Shown here: one piece after another, positions 10,693 to 22,310 of the stretch
How positions within the stretch are numbered: position 1 is the stretch's first letter
Layout of the letters: each line of letters begins with the position of its first letter
From: Valencia hispanica
Taxonomy: Eukaryota > Chordata > Actinopteri > Cyprinodontiformes > Valenciidae
Direction of reading: 5' to 3'
Length of the DNA stretch: 64,000 nt
NCBI GenBank assembly: GCA_963556495.2
Contig: OY747722.1
Coordinates: 18,567,501 to 18,631,500 of the forward strand
Notes under the pieces: model-generated
What the model saw: only the letters and a program-made list of their open reading frames with translations
Database searches by the model: none
What the model was told of the DNA's origin: nothing
Translations under genes and position numbers: made by a program

Positions 10693-12950
10693 TTCAATAT
10701 TATGATCTTTCACTCTCTCCCTTTGGGCAAGCAGAGTCTCCACATCTTCGATATGACTTGCTTTGAACAGAATCTTTACCGAAAGTGATCTTCATTTGTT
10801 GTCTGAGCTAATCCCATTCAACTCTTGGCCATATCGACAGCGACTGTGGAGATTTCTGCTTATGCATCAATAACTGAATGGGTCATATTGTACCTGAAGT
10901 CACTCAATAGTCTTATCATGGTTTTTCTAAAACCATTAATCCTATGGTGAGAGACTGACAGAAATACCCCTGAAATGATATAAGGGACTCAACCTAAATA
11001 AGTGAGAGGAAACAGTTTTAGATAGTAACCAATATCAGTAGCAATACCTTGTTGCCTCATCCTCACAGCACAATACAATGAATGTTGTCTGAAAATAATT
11101 TCTTTGTGTTTACCTTGGAGTGTTAGGTTTAGATTATCTCAGGAAAGCTGTGACTCAGTTTGGTCATTAAAAAACAAAATGGTGGGTAGACTAATTTCCA
11201 TATGGGAACCAAAACTAGCCCTCCAATGGAAGCCACAGTGGACGACCGTTCCATTGTCTTTATATTATGAGTACCAATAAAACAGACATAAGTCCTTAGG
11301 CTTAGTTTATTATTGTAAACATGGCATACCATATGTAGGGTCAACAAGATATGCAGAGTATCTAACATGAGTAGTTGTAAATATGCATTCAGCTCATGAG
11401 ATAAGTTGTGATTCGTAAGAATGAGATCAGACAAGATTTTTGGCAAAAGCTTTGGGAAACCATAGACTCCACATTATTTTTCTTTTAACACAAGAGCAAA
11501 GGCAAGAATGGATTTAAAAAAAAACAGTCATGGACATCTACCGGTCTGGAAAGATGCAAAGCAATTTCAAGGCTTTGTATGGAAGGAGATAAAGACCAGG
11601 CATAAAATGTTGTCCATGGGAGGATTCCAAGGCAAAAGCCACTGCTGACCAAAATAAAAATGTATAGGCCTGTCAGAAATGTGATAATGTGGGTCCTGTT
11701 ACTGTACATCCAGCATAAAATAACACATTTCACAGGAAGAACATAATTCCTACTGTCAAACATGGATGTGTTACTGTGATGGTCTAGGACTGCTTTGCTA
11801 CTTCGTGATCTAACTATACTGAGTCATGTCACTTCTGCATTTCATGTATGTGTGAGTTAATAATTTACAGTATGGTGGAATGGAAGTTAAGGCTAATCTA
11901 AGCAGGATGGTGCTCAATACTCCTAAATAGCAACATGGATTCTGGAATTTCTTTGGATACTACTTCAACAGTTAGTCTAAATATTTTTCAGATACATAGA
12001 ACATATTTTCTGAAGGCAGTGGCCTGCTCTACAGATATGTGCAGAATGTTATATTGACATTCACATTAGCTCTTACTTTTTAAGGAATAATTTAAACAAG
12101 CCAGTGCAAGGCTGTAAACATGGGTGAAAGCACACTAGAAATTATATCTGAGTTACTCTAACAGGTAGTAAATGTGATTAAGAGGTTACTAAAGAGTACA
12201 CAGGGATATGTGGTTACTTTAAACAAAAACAAAAAAAAAACACTTCAAGAAACAGACATCTGTAGCCACAACCATTAAGTATGTCCAGCGGTCAGTCAAT
12301 AATTCAGCAGACTCTCGAGACTAAATGAAGTGAGCATTATTATCTGTTGAGTGCTTTAAGTGCTTCAAATGTGACTCACTGCTTGAGGGTAAGACTACAT
12401 ACATTGTACTCCTGTAGAGTAAAGGAAACACATTTTCCGACCTGCAAGGATGCACAATGGAAATACAGTGCACACCTACAGATCTTTCAAGCTACCTCCA
12501 GTTTAGTTTAGTTTATATACTGCTGAATTTGCACACAAGTCTCTCAGCTAGTAGTTCAGCATATTGGCAGACAGACATGGACATCTAGCTGGTGACCTTC
12601 TACATCAAAAAGGCGATGGAGCCAATTCCAGTCGGGGAAGCTAACACCCCCCACACAAATATGCAAACTTGGCCAAGTTTCACTATGTGGGATAACTCAT
12701 AGTCAGTTTGATGATAGATAACCAGAGCAGCTTATGTTAATATCTGTATTTACACCTTGGTTTTTCAGTAAGACAAAAAAAATCACATTAGATTAACAGC
12801 GAATAGCCTATTTTGGCTCAGATGAATTTTTATTAGTCCCTATGGCAAGGTAAAGGAAGGGAGAGTAAAAAAAACATACAGTGCATGAGTCATGAGGTTT
12901 GCAGGCATTCTTCTGATGTTGAATTTTAAATTGCAGATTAAATGTGTCCA
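10693..12950. other. Intergenic sequence
   Basis: No gene seen. A weak Tc1-like transposase relic is at 11505-11810 and an A-rich run at 12225-12240. The block at 12495-12680 faintly resembles fish LINE tails in antisense (GTTTAGTTTAGTTTATATA), which I do not rely on. Confidence 0.5.
11505..11810 (+). mobile_element. Weak Tc1-like transposase relic
   Basis: CACAAGAGCAAAGGCAAGA, a CATGGACATCTACCGGTCTGG block and ACTGTCAAACATGGATGTG followed by GTGATGGTCTAGGACTGC are in the order expected around the first catalytic Asp and the following glycine-rich block of a Tc1 transposase gene. The intervening codons are badly eroded. Confidence 0.4.
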
Positions 12951-12954
12951 ACAG

Positions 12955-13085
12955 GCTGTGCATTCAATGGTATGAAAACGTATTTCACTGTTACAGATTT
13001 CTTCTGTTTCTGATCTTTTGTCACACTCCCATGTTTCAAATATAAAAAAAATCGTTTTATTATCCTTTTTATCAATTTGAGGAAA
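12955..13085 (-). mobile_element. Terminal fragment of a TA-flanked MITE family
   Basis: The terminal part reads CAATGGTATGAAAACGTATT followed by an ACAGATTTCTTCTGTTT block and TTTGTCACACTCCCATGTTTC. I recognise this as the end of an abundant fish non-autonomous Tc1-like family. A sequence resembling the same family's other end lies at 60608-60805. Confidence 0.4.
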
Positions 13086-13429
13086 AGGTGCGGGGCAGCT
13101 CTGCACACATGTTTACAATAACTCCCATTAAGTTGTTTCTTTAAGTTGTATTTTACTGTTCTTGGCAAAAACACTCCACACTTGAGGATTTTTGAGCATG
13201 TACAGGCTCATGTGTTGTATTCTTGAGCATAAGGCCCCTAGCTGATGGCTGGCGGTTCTCCTTTCAGGATTTTTTGCTAGACAACAGTATTCACTGTTCA
13301 GTAATTACAAATCAAGAAGTTCCTGAAAAAGCAAAGGAGCCTCAGCCCATCACTCTGCTACAGCCATATAGCAGAAAATGCAATGTTAGTGTTACACCAG
13401 ATGTAACAGAACACTGACTAAAAAAATTA
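13086..13429. other. Intergenic sequence
   Basis: No gene or clear repeat. A 64-codon plus-strand frame (13223-13417) shows no recognisable domain. Confidence 0.4.
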
Positions 13430-13887
13430 ACCGCTTTTGTTTCATCAGTCCACTGAATATTTCACCAAATGTCTTGAGGACTATCTTGATGTTTTTTTCG
13501 ACAAATTTAAGATGGGGCTTTTTGACCGCTTTTAGTCTACACTTATTTTTGCCCGTGGGCTTTGGCCAGTCACTCCTGGGAAGGGTCACCCCTGTTCCAT
13601 GTTTTGGCCATTTTTGGCTGACACTGTGGTTTTGCCGGGGTCTCAAAGCCTTAGAAATGGCTTTGTGACCCTTTTCAGACTGATAATTATCACTGACTTG
13701 GAACTTCTTCTGAACGGGACATGACATGTTGGTATTTTAGAGCTTTGAGTCTACTTCATGTTGCCACACAGGTTCTACTCAAGTGATTTCTTGATTTCAC
13801 ATTCTTGACAATAACCAGATTTGGGTTTGTTTACAGAAATTTGGGCTATAAAATGTGGTTTCTCCTTGTTATTAATGGTTTTACAAG

Positions 13888-14935
13888 AAGGCAAGGCAAG
13901 GCAAGGCAATTTTATTTGTATAGCACACTTTCAACAGCAGGGTAATTCAAGGTGCTTTACATGATTTGGTGATTTAAAAGAAACACACATTACACATGAT
14001 ACACAATAAAGCAAGAGAAAAATAAAAAAAAGCAAGAGAGCATGAACACATTTCATACATATGACATCAAGCATTTACTCAAAGGCAATTCTAAACAGAT
14101 GGGTTTTTAATCTCGATTTAAAGCAGTTCAGAGTTTCAGCAGCTCTACACTCGTCAGGAAGTCTGTTCCAGATAAGGGGAGCATAGAAAGTGAAAGCTGC
14201 TTCTCCATGTTTAGTTCTGAGTCTAGGGATGTTTAGTAGGCTAGAGATGGAGGACCTGAGTGGTCTTGGTGGTTGGTACCATGACAACAGGTCTTCAACA
14301 TATTTTGGTGCTAAGCCATGTAATGATTTATAAACTAGTAAAAGTATTTTAAAGTCTATTCTCTGAGCTACAGGGAGCCAGTGTAAGGACTTTAGAACTG
14401 GGGTGATGTGCTCTACTTTCCTGGTTCTAGTGAGGACGCGAGCGGCAGCGTTCTGGATCAGCTGCAGCTGTCTGATTGACTTTTTAGGCAGACCTGTGAA
14501 GATGCTGTTGCAGTAATCAATCCGACTAAAGATAAACGCATGGATGAGTTTTTCTAGGTCGTGTTGCAAAATCAGTCCTTTAATCCTAGAGATGTTCTTC
14601 AGGTGATAGAACGCTGACCTTGTTATTGCCTTTATGTGACCCTGGAGGTTCAGGTCTGAGTCCATTGCTACACCTAGGTTACGAACCTGATCAGTAGTTT
14701 CTTGCTGTATTAATTGAAGCTGTGTGCTGACTCTTGATCGTTCCTCCTTGGGTCCAAAAATAATCACTTCAGTTTTGTTTCTATTCAGCTGGAGAAAGTT
14801 ATGGCACATCCATCCATTTATTTGGTCAATGCATTGATTTAGGGTTTGAATGGGTTCAGAGTTACCTGGTGACATTGTAATGTAGAGCTGAGTGTCATCT
14901 GCGTAGTTATGGTAGCTAATGTTAAGAAGGGCAAT
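13888..14935 (-). mobile_element. 5'-truncated LINE (L2/CR1-like clade) with pentanucleotide tail
   Basis: The 3' end of the element is at 13888, where the plus strand shows four AAGGC units (TTGCC-type tail on the element's sense strand), followed by a 3' UTR of about 185 bp and a long reverse-transcriptase C-terminal frame. The 5' end near 14935 is a truncation typical of target-primed reverse transcription. The same family occurs in the plus orientation at 54595-55400 with the same tail. The insertion appears to split a Tc1 relic. Confidence 0.75.
14075..14935 (-). pseudogene. LINE reverse transcriptase C-terminal fragment
   Basis: A continuous frame of 286 codons before the stop, entering just upstream of the catalytic motif Tyr-Ala-Asp-Asp (14905-14894), so it keeps RT palm motif C, the thumb and the C-terminal region. 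Visible conserved blocks are [75 protein letters not shown] and LIWNRLPDE, typical of fish L2/CR1-like non-LTR elements. The fingers, endonuclease and 5' regions are lost, so it is non-autonomous and has no promoter of its own. The frame is nonetheless free of stops over 860 bases, which suggests a fairly recent insertion. Confidence 0.8.
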
Positions 14936-15092
14936 TACTACTTCACATAGAGCCAGGTTAAATTTTATACTTTTTTCAAAATTGCACTTTGTATTTACTT
15001 TGGTTATATTATTATTTTTTTGGTTAAAATTTGCTTAAAGCCAAAAACCAAAAGAATTGTTTAAGGGTGTGAATACGTTTTTACACTGCTGT

Positions 15093-17855
15093 TGCTATAT
15101 TATGACAACCATTTTTCTTTTTTGAATTGTGTTCAAATCCTGGCTACGCTAGTTTCACAGATGTTTTCAGGCTTCACACACAACGCACTTCACATAGTGC
15201 TGTGTATGTGACCTTGAATACAACAACTGCAACTCAGAGCAGCATTTTAATCATTTGGAAAAGGGACAGGGCAACACTTCACATGTAATTATCATGTCTA
15301 TTATGCATGTGGTCCACAGAGACAGTGTGATTTGGCTTGTGTGGGTAGAGATAAAAAGAAGAGCCTCTCTCTCAGAAGTACTCATGCATGGAATAACTAA
15401 ATGGTTTAAACGCATTGGGACTTTAAAGCGCACAACCCATGTGTGTAAACATGTGACACTAAAAAGGGAGTGAGGGCCTTTGTGCACAGCAGGATGTCAG
15501 GATACACACATGTTAAAAAGTCTTGAGTTTAGTGGGGCATAAACACAGCCTGAAAAACATCTCCTGGCCATAAACATTTAATGGATTTCATGGATATTTA
15601 TTATGTTGTGCTGTGTGCACAATAAATTATGCACATACACTTACAAACAACTTGTGCAAGGCAGCCATCTTGGATTTAGAAGTTGAGGCTTGTGAGGTTC
15701 CTCTGACTTTTCAGCGCAGACACAGAACCTCACAGACTGTTCAAGTTAATGTTGTCTGCTGGGAATCTCTATGCAAATGACCAAACTTTTCATCCATTGA
15801 GAGAACCAATGTGTGTTTGATGAATTGTTTTTAGTCAATCCATTATGTGTTTGCATCCGTGATCAAAGACACCAAACTTAGGGTAGATCTAAACATCAGG
15901 GAACTGATTTTTTTTTTATTTCAAGCTGAGTGCCCTGTTAGACATGTTTGAAATATTTCTTGACATCTTTCCTTTTTCCCAGGAAGCCGTTTTCCAAATG
16001 ATTTAGTAGGAGTTGGAGATTTTTATAAGCCTTTTGGCCTATTGCTGCAATTTTGTTTGGTCCATAACAATGGGAAATTATTTTTATAACTTACTGCTAA
16101 AAAATAGCTGAGTCTTTTCAAATGAAATTGCAGTAGAAAGAAATATAGTCATCATTCTGTGTTCAGTGTAGCACAGATGTTATTGAAAATCATCCATTTA
16201 TGTTTCAGCAGTTGTTTGTAATCTTTTACCCACTTTGTCAGAAGACACATTTTTATGGCCTTCTGTCTCTGAGCATACAGGGCAACACAATGAGCTGTTG
16301 CTTCTAGAGGTTTTGGCTGAACTCACTGTTAGAGCTCTTTATCTCTTTATAGTGAATAATGTTAAAATCTTCTTGTGTCAGCAGGAAACCATAAGAAGCT
16401 CTTTCATTCTTATAAGCCTGGAAGTTTGTGTAAGCTGAGTGTCTGAGTGCATACAGATTGATGATCCAATATTGCCATCTGGTGTTGTTGAGCTCACAAC
16501 TGATATGTTCCTCAGAGGGAAAAAACAAAACAGAAAAAACATAACAACTATCTTAAAGCTTACTTTTTCCTTCCAATGACTCCTATCATTCCATTTCTAA
16601 TTTTCTGTTTCTGCATCATATTTTCATTTTTCAGCAACCGTCCTTTATTTCCATTCACTCTATCTAAAGCTGTTTACTGTTTATTTCATAATATCTTCTC
16701 CTTTCCATTATCTTCAAGACGTGCCCTGTCCTTAATTCAGGGAAAGACAAATTACTGCAACACATTTTCAGTCTGTTTCACAAATGTATCTTCATTTAGT
16801 CTTTTTTTCTTTCATTAACTCCCCCCCTCCCTCCTAACGTTCACCTTTGTGATTAAGCACCTCTTCGCCTACCATCTCATCTAATTCTGAACATTATTTA
16901 TCACTCACTTGGTGGGAAGGTGATGCTATTAACCCATGAATAAATTATTTTACAAAAAAAGATTACAATTCAAAGGAAGGGATGTCTTTGAATGGTCCTA
17001 CACAAAAGCTCTAAGTCAAACTTGTAAAGTAATTTACATGCAAACAATTCAACTCACAATGACATACTGCAGTAAAATCAAACATGTCCAGATTGCAAGG
17101 AGCTGCCTGTTCTTAATAGCTTTAGAGATCACATGTGCTGAAGATCCTGTTATGACTGCATTAAATAGCCCTTACAAAAGATAGAATTATAGTATATACT
17201 ATTTTCTCATTAGTTACCTTCCTGAATAAATGTATGACTGGTTCTCATTAACTTCACATTTAATTAACCAATTAATTGATTCATATGCAGCATTAGCAGA
17301 ATAACAGAATAATGAATGTAGCTATGCAATACCAGCACCTAAAACATGTCTTGGGTAAATGGGTCTTTTTATGATCATGCCATGTAGAAGGCATTTTATG
17401 GCATCTACCTCAGATCCAGTTGAATTATGCCTCTTCACCAATTTGTACCCATTCTACTGTACATACCCAGTCGATGCCAATTTAATCCCAACCTAAAGTA
17501 CTTCCATTTGACAGTTGTGTACTAGACCATGGCATATCCGTTTAATTTTGATCAATTGAGCAATTATGGAGACAGGTAATCATGAAATGTTTATACATAT
17601 TGTAATTTAATCAACTGTTCATTATTTTCTAAAGATTTATTCTTGCAACCTATTACACTTGATTTTGGTTCTGATCCCTTTTTTAAATACAGATTAACCT
17701 TTTTAAATACCTTTGAAAAATATTCACCCCTCTGCCTTTACACCAATATGAACTTGACTGGTATCCTATTCTTAATCCATCACATTTATTACCATGTCGA
17801 CAAATAAAATGGCTTTGGGAAAGATTTTCTACAAGGGTTCAGAGTGTGGATGAAA
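15093..17855. other. Intergenic sequence
   Basis: No gene, RNA gene or confident repeat found. Composition is AT-rich throughout; open frames up to 82 codons show no domain. Confidence 0.5.
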
Positions 17856-18209
17856 ATGCCTGGGGTTTCATTTATAAAGCGTGCTTATTCACCAAATGAG
17901 GTCTTAAATTTGCACAAGTCACTTTCTGCACAAAATTTGTGATTTATAAAAAAAAAGAAAAGTGACGGAAAAATTTGCGAAATTTTAAGCATACTCAGAG
18001 TTGCTTACACACATTTTGGACACGGACACTCGCAGCGCAGCCAGTGGCAAAATTGTGAATTTAAGACACATTTTAAGACTTGTAGACCCTCACATGAACA
18101 CACAACCAACAGTCAGCCCCCAACCCCATCTCTGAACTGAAAATAAAAATGAGAATCTGAATTAAAATATGTTGCATTGAAGAATTATATCACAGTATGT
18201 TCATATGTA

Positions 18210-19190
18210 CAGTGGGGTAAAAAAGTATTTAGTCACCCACCAATTGTGCAAGTTCTTCCTCTTAAAAAGATGAGAGAGGCCTGTAATTTTCATCATAGGC
18301 ATACCTCAACTATGAGTGACAAAATTAGAAAGAAAATTCCATAAAATCACATGGTCTGACATTTAAATAATTTATTTGCAAAATATAGTGGAAAATAAGT
18401 ATTTGGTCAATAACAACATCATCTCGGTACTTTGTTACATTCCCTTTGTTGGCAATGACAGAGGTCAAATGTTTTCTGTAAGTCTTCACAAGGTTTTCAC
18501 ACACTGTTTCTGGTATTTTGGCCCATTCCTCCATGCAGATCTCTTCTAGAGCAGGGATGTTTTGGGGTTGTTGCTGGGCAACACGGACTTTCAACTCCCT
18601 CCAAAGATTTTCTATGGCGCTGAGATCTGGACCTTGAAATGCTTCCTACGAAGCCACTCCTTCATTGCCCGGGCGACGGGTTTGGGATCATCATCATGCT
18701 GAAAGACCCAGCCACTTTTCATCTTCAATGCTCTTGCTGATGGAAGGAGGTTTTCACTCAAAATCTCACAATACATGGCCCCATTCATTCTTTCCCTTAA
18801 ATCAGTTGTCCTGGTCCCTTTGCAGAAAAACTGCCCCAAAGCATGATGTTTCCACCCCCATGCTTCACAGTAGGTATGGTGTTCTTTGGATGCAACTCAC
18901 CATTCTTTCTCCTCCAAACACGACAAGTAGCGTTTTTACAAAAAAGTTCTATTTTGGTTTCATCTGACCATATTCCATTCTCCCAATCCTCTTCTGGATC
19001 ATAAAAATGCTCTCTAGCAAACTTCAGACTGGCCTGGACATGTACTGGCTAAAGCAGGGGGTCACGTCTGGCATTGCATGATTTGAGTCCCTGGTGGAAC
19101 AGTGTGTTACTGATGGTAGCCATTGTTACTTTGGTCCCAGCTCCCTGCAGGTCCTTCACAAGGTCCCCCTATGTGGGTCTGGGACTGGGG
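18210..19190 (-). mobile_element. Tc1-like transposon, CAGTGGGG family, truncated copy 1
   Basis: Begins with CAGTGGGGTAAAAAAG preceded by a TA, followed by about 200 bp of terminal inverted repeat. The transposase runs on the minus strand: the C-terminal block (18325-18594, ending near [12 protein letters not shown]) and a middle block (18612-18839) with [12 protein letters not shown] where the second catalytic Asp normally sits. A small deletion at about 18625 removes the residues leading to the SPDLNPIE-type motif and breaks the frame. The 5' third of the gene and the second inverted repeat are missing beyond about 19190. Sister copies are at 24105-26157 and 31377-34742. Confidence 0.75.
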
Positions 19191-19269
19191 GGAGTTTTTT
19201 TAGATTTCCTGTTCCCATGATAATGACTGGCTGATCAGCCGGTTTTAGATTCCCTAAAGCAGTACTAGT

Positions 19270-19470
19270 ACGCCCCTTTTCCACTAGGGTCTGTTTGGCC
19301 TGGGCTGGGTCGGGTCGGGTCAGCCCGCCCCAGCACAGCCTGGTTGTGTTTCCATTGCCAGCTCAGAAACGCGGAAGTGGGCGAGGACATGGGTGAGGAC
19401 ATAAGCAAGCAAAGTGGGGCGACAAGTCTGTGATGTCATTCGTAAGCACTACAAGCCTAGTAAATCAGAA
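19270..19470. repeat. GC-rich MITE-like repeat with GGGTC units
   Basis: TTTTCCACTAGGGTCTG followed by GCTGGGTCGGGTCGGGTCAG and GTTTCCATTGCCAGCTC resembles an abundant fish non-autonomous DNA element. The far end was not identified; homology may run to about 19800. Confidence 0.4.
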
Positions 19471-19476
19471 TCCGAA

Positions 19477-19515
19477 TCAGAGATACTTTATTAATCCCAG
19501 AAGGGAAAAACCGTT
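19477..19515 (-). repeat. LINE-tail-like fragment (TACTTTATTAATCCCAGAAG)
   Basis: A short segment closely similar to the 3' end of the LINE fragment at 24708 (TACTTTATTGATCCCAGAGG). No coding part accompanies it. Confidence 0.5.
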
Positions 19516-20734
19516 CCCTCTGAATTCTTTCCTCGGCAAGCAGCGGTCAGGCGCTATTCTGTGACATCACTTTACATGCACACCACCAGGCCAATCAGTG
19601 GCTACCACTATGTAGGTAGGCCTGAGAGTAACATCACTTTATTAGAACAATCAGTCTATAGGTGGGTGTCTAGGGTCGCTTCGGCCTGCTTCGGGCTAAA
19701 CTCTTTCCAAAGCCCATGTGTGAAAGAACAGTACCAGAAAAGATGTCACGTTTTCTTGATGTTAATGTAGTTCGTCCAAGTGGTGTTGCCATAGTGTGAC
19801 GTTATCTGCAAGCACAGGGCCCCCAAGCAGATCTGGTTACCCGAGCACATCTGGTACCACAGAACCATGCATCCCAGCCCCCTGCAGCACATTCTGGCTG
19901 TGGCATGCCATCTTCCTCTTTGCCTCCACCTTCTTTTTTATGCCAGGCACACGACTGCAATAATGCTGTCTCTCGCAGCTCTTCCGTGTATTTGTGAATA
20001 CCAAATAATAGTTTGCGTAGATAATACTTTTTAAAAGTAGACTTAAAACACACCTTCTCTGTCAGGCTTTTATGAGTCCTGAAATTATTACGTTCTGCTG
20101 TAATTTAGTTTTGTTTGTTTTAAATGTGTTTATTCCAATCTTATTGTTACTACAAGAAGTAATCATATTATTTTTACAATAAATATATTGTTCTTATTTT
20201 TTATTTTTTGTTGCTTGTGCTGCTGCATTTTTCATTTGAATCTTTTTACTCTTGTCTTATTGCCAACTATATTTTTGTCTTTCATTGTGAAGCACTTTTG
20301 TCATCTTTTGGCTGTGTAAAGCTCTATATAGATACATATTGATTGATCTGAAATAAAATATTTTTCCGTGTTTCTACGTCACTTATACATACCTTGATTT
20401 CAGTCTCAGTAGAATTACACTTTCTTTGCCTCTCGGTTGCTATGGTTACCCAGGAAGTGCACTGTATCAGCCAACTTAAATCTATGCAGGATATTCACTA
20501 GGCACTTTGTATTGACAGTTTATGGCAGAGAGTGGGTGTGTAGGAGGTGGGATATGATCCAAAATCATTTGAGGACATTTCCAAGGAGAATGTAGTTTAT
20601 AAAGCTGAAATTGTCTGGAGCTGTGCGTACTCAAAGTTTTATAGCTCGGAACTTTTCTTTGAGTAATGAAATATTTTTTGCTGAGCTTCAGTACAGTTTT
20701 AGTAAGAATTCAATACAAAGTTTGATAAATGAGA

Positions 20735-21630
20735 TCCCTGGCCTTTCCGACCAATATTTCTCTTCTGGTCTCTGCTTTAAGTCATCCCAAAGGTTTTCTA
20801 ACAGGTTCAGCTCATGACTCATGACAGCTCATGACAGTAAAGCTCTTCCCCACCAAACGCACTCAACCATGTTTTTATTGACCTTGTTTTGTGTACAGGA
20901 GTACAGTCATGTTGGAATAGGATAGGGACTAAACCTGAACTATTCCGACAAAGTCGCCAGTATGAAATTATCCAAATGCTTTGATATGCTGAGTTACTTT
21001 AACTGGAACTACAGGGCTGTTCCAAACCATTTCCCCTCTGCACAAAACGTAACACTTAACACCCCGCAGTCAGTCAAGTACAGTTCTTTTGGCAACTGCC
21101 AAACCAAGATTCACTAACACAATGACCAGACAGAAAGGTATAATTCAACACTCCAAAGAACATATCTCCCCTGCTCTAGAGTCCAGAGGCAATGTGCCTT
21201 TAACCACTTGCATTGCTCTTAGTAATGTAAGGCTTGGTATCTGTTGCCCTGGCATGCAAACTAATTCCATGAAGGTTTGTATGCACTGTTCTTGAGCTAA
21301 TCTGACTATCTCTGCACACCTACAGATCTGCTCTTCCTGCTCTGTGATTTTATGTGCCCGCCACCTCAAGGCTGAGTGGTATTGTTCCCAGTCAATACCA
21401 CTCACTGAAACTTAACTGTCAAATATGGAGTAGCAATGACATTTGTTGACTGCACAAGTGGTGCAGTATATTATAGCAGTAGCATGTTGGAATTCAGAGC
21501 TCCTAAGACCAACCAATTCTTTGTCAAATGTTTGCTGCTGGATGTTAGTCACCAGTGGTCATGAAAGTGATTGAAAAACCTGAATTCAATGTTTTAGGTG
21601 GATGACCTAATACTTTTCGTAATGTGTGGG
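20735..21630 (-). mobile_element. Tc1-like transposon relic (second antisense family)
   Basis: Reads as the antisense of a Tc1-type transposase gene. Recognisable blocks on the plus strand are GTCATCCCAAAGGTTTTCTA (20782), TTCCGACAAAGTCGCCAG (20943), CTGCTCTAGAGTCCAGAGGC (21172), ATGTAAGGCTTGG (21226), ACTGTTCTTGAGCTAATCTG (21284), and an end with CTAATACTTTTCGTAATG near 21622. A minus-strand frame of 86 codons (21145-21405) covers part of the middle. It is heavily mutated and non-functional. Confidence 0.6.
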
Positions 21631-22175
21631 TGAGACAATGACCTCTGATCAAACTGAAGGAACTATGATTGACTGCCAGTTTTTGTTAAAGTTGCCCCAA
21701 AAACTTTTATTTCACTTAAAGCCGAATAGATAGCAGAGAATTACTTGAAATCAGTTTTTAAAGGAGGTACCAAACATTCCATGGCAGAGAACAAATTTTT
21801 TGGATCCAAAAAAGGCAGACACAAAACAACCAACACAGCAAAAGTACAAAATTGTTAAAAAGATGAATTTGCCAAGATTCTACCTACTTCGTTTAGGGTT
21901 TGTGTCAAAATGCTTTTACAAAGGCTCTTTGTGTCTATTTATTGCTGTAAAAAAAAAGTTTCTGGAAGTTTGCTGGTCTATGCTGGCTGTCTCATTAGAG
22001 CAAAGGAAGACAAACAATCAAATAATTACTGTTGCTTAATGATCTAGGAAACATTACAAAACCAATTTCCAAATGATTTGAAGACCATCTTTTTACTGTG
22101 GATTTTATTATTCACAAGTGAAAAAGGTTCACATTTTCCCAATCCTCTGTAGTTGTGATTATTATGCATGCTAGA
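21631..22175. other. Intergenic sequence
   Basis: Nothing recognisable; a 79-codon plus-strand frame at 21800-22039 has no identifiable domain. Confidence 0.4.
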
Positions 22176-22310
22176 ATCCATCCATCCATCCATCCATCCA
22201 TCCATCCATCCATCCATCCATCCATCCATCCATCCATCCATCCATCCATCCATCCATCCATCCATCCATCCATCCATCCATCCATCCATCCATCCATCCA
22301 TCCATCCATC
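22176..22310. repeat. (ATCC)n microsatellite, about 34 perfect units
   Basis: An uninterrupted 135-bp tetranucleotide array. Several frames are open through it and give Met-Asp-Gly-Trp or Ile-His-Pro-Ser repeats, which are artefacts of the array and not genes. Confidence 0.97.

Larger units (their letters stand above)
13430..15092 (-). mobile_element. Tc1-like relic interrupted by a LINE insertion
   Basis: On the plus strand, TTTCATCAGTCCACTGAATA at 13440 followed by GTCTTGAGGACTATCTTGATG is the antisense of a Tc1 transposase region near the first catalytic Asp; similar wording occurs at 60095-60145. The block continues to about 13885 with eroded 5' coding and leader sequence. After the LINE at 13888-14935 it appears to resume, ending near 15092 in GGGTGTGAATACGTTTTTAC, a Tc1-like terminus. 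No intact frame. Confidence 0.5.
17860..20738. repeat. Possible split element with TTTATAAA-type ends enclosing later insertions
   Basis: The left end near 17860 (CTGGGGTTTCATTTATAAAG) and the reverse complement of the right end near 20738 (CAGGGATCTCATTTATCAAA) are similar over about 20 bp, which fits terminal inverted repeats of one element. Between them lie a truncated Tc1 (18210-19190), a GC-rich repeat (19270-19470) and a LINE-tail fragment (19477-19515). Interpretation as a single disrupted element is inference; two independent copies of a small repeat would look the same. Confidence 0.35.

Noticed and set aside
22176..22310. CRISPR-like regular repetition
   Set aside because: A pure tetranucleotide array without spacers, in a eukaryotic genome.
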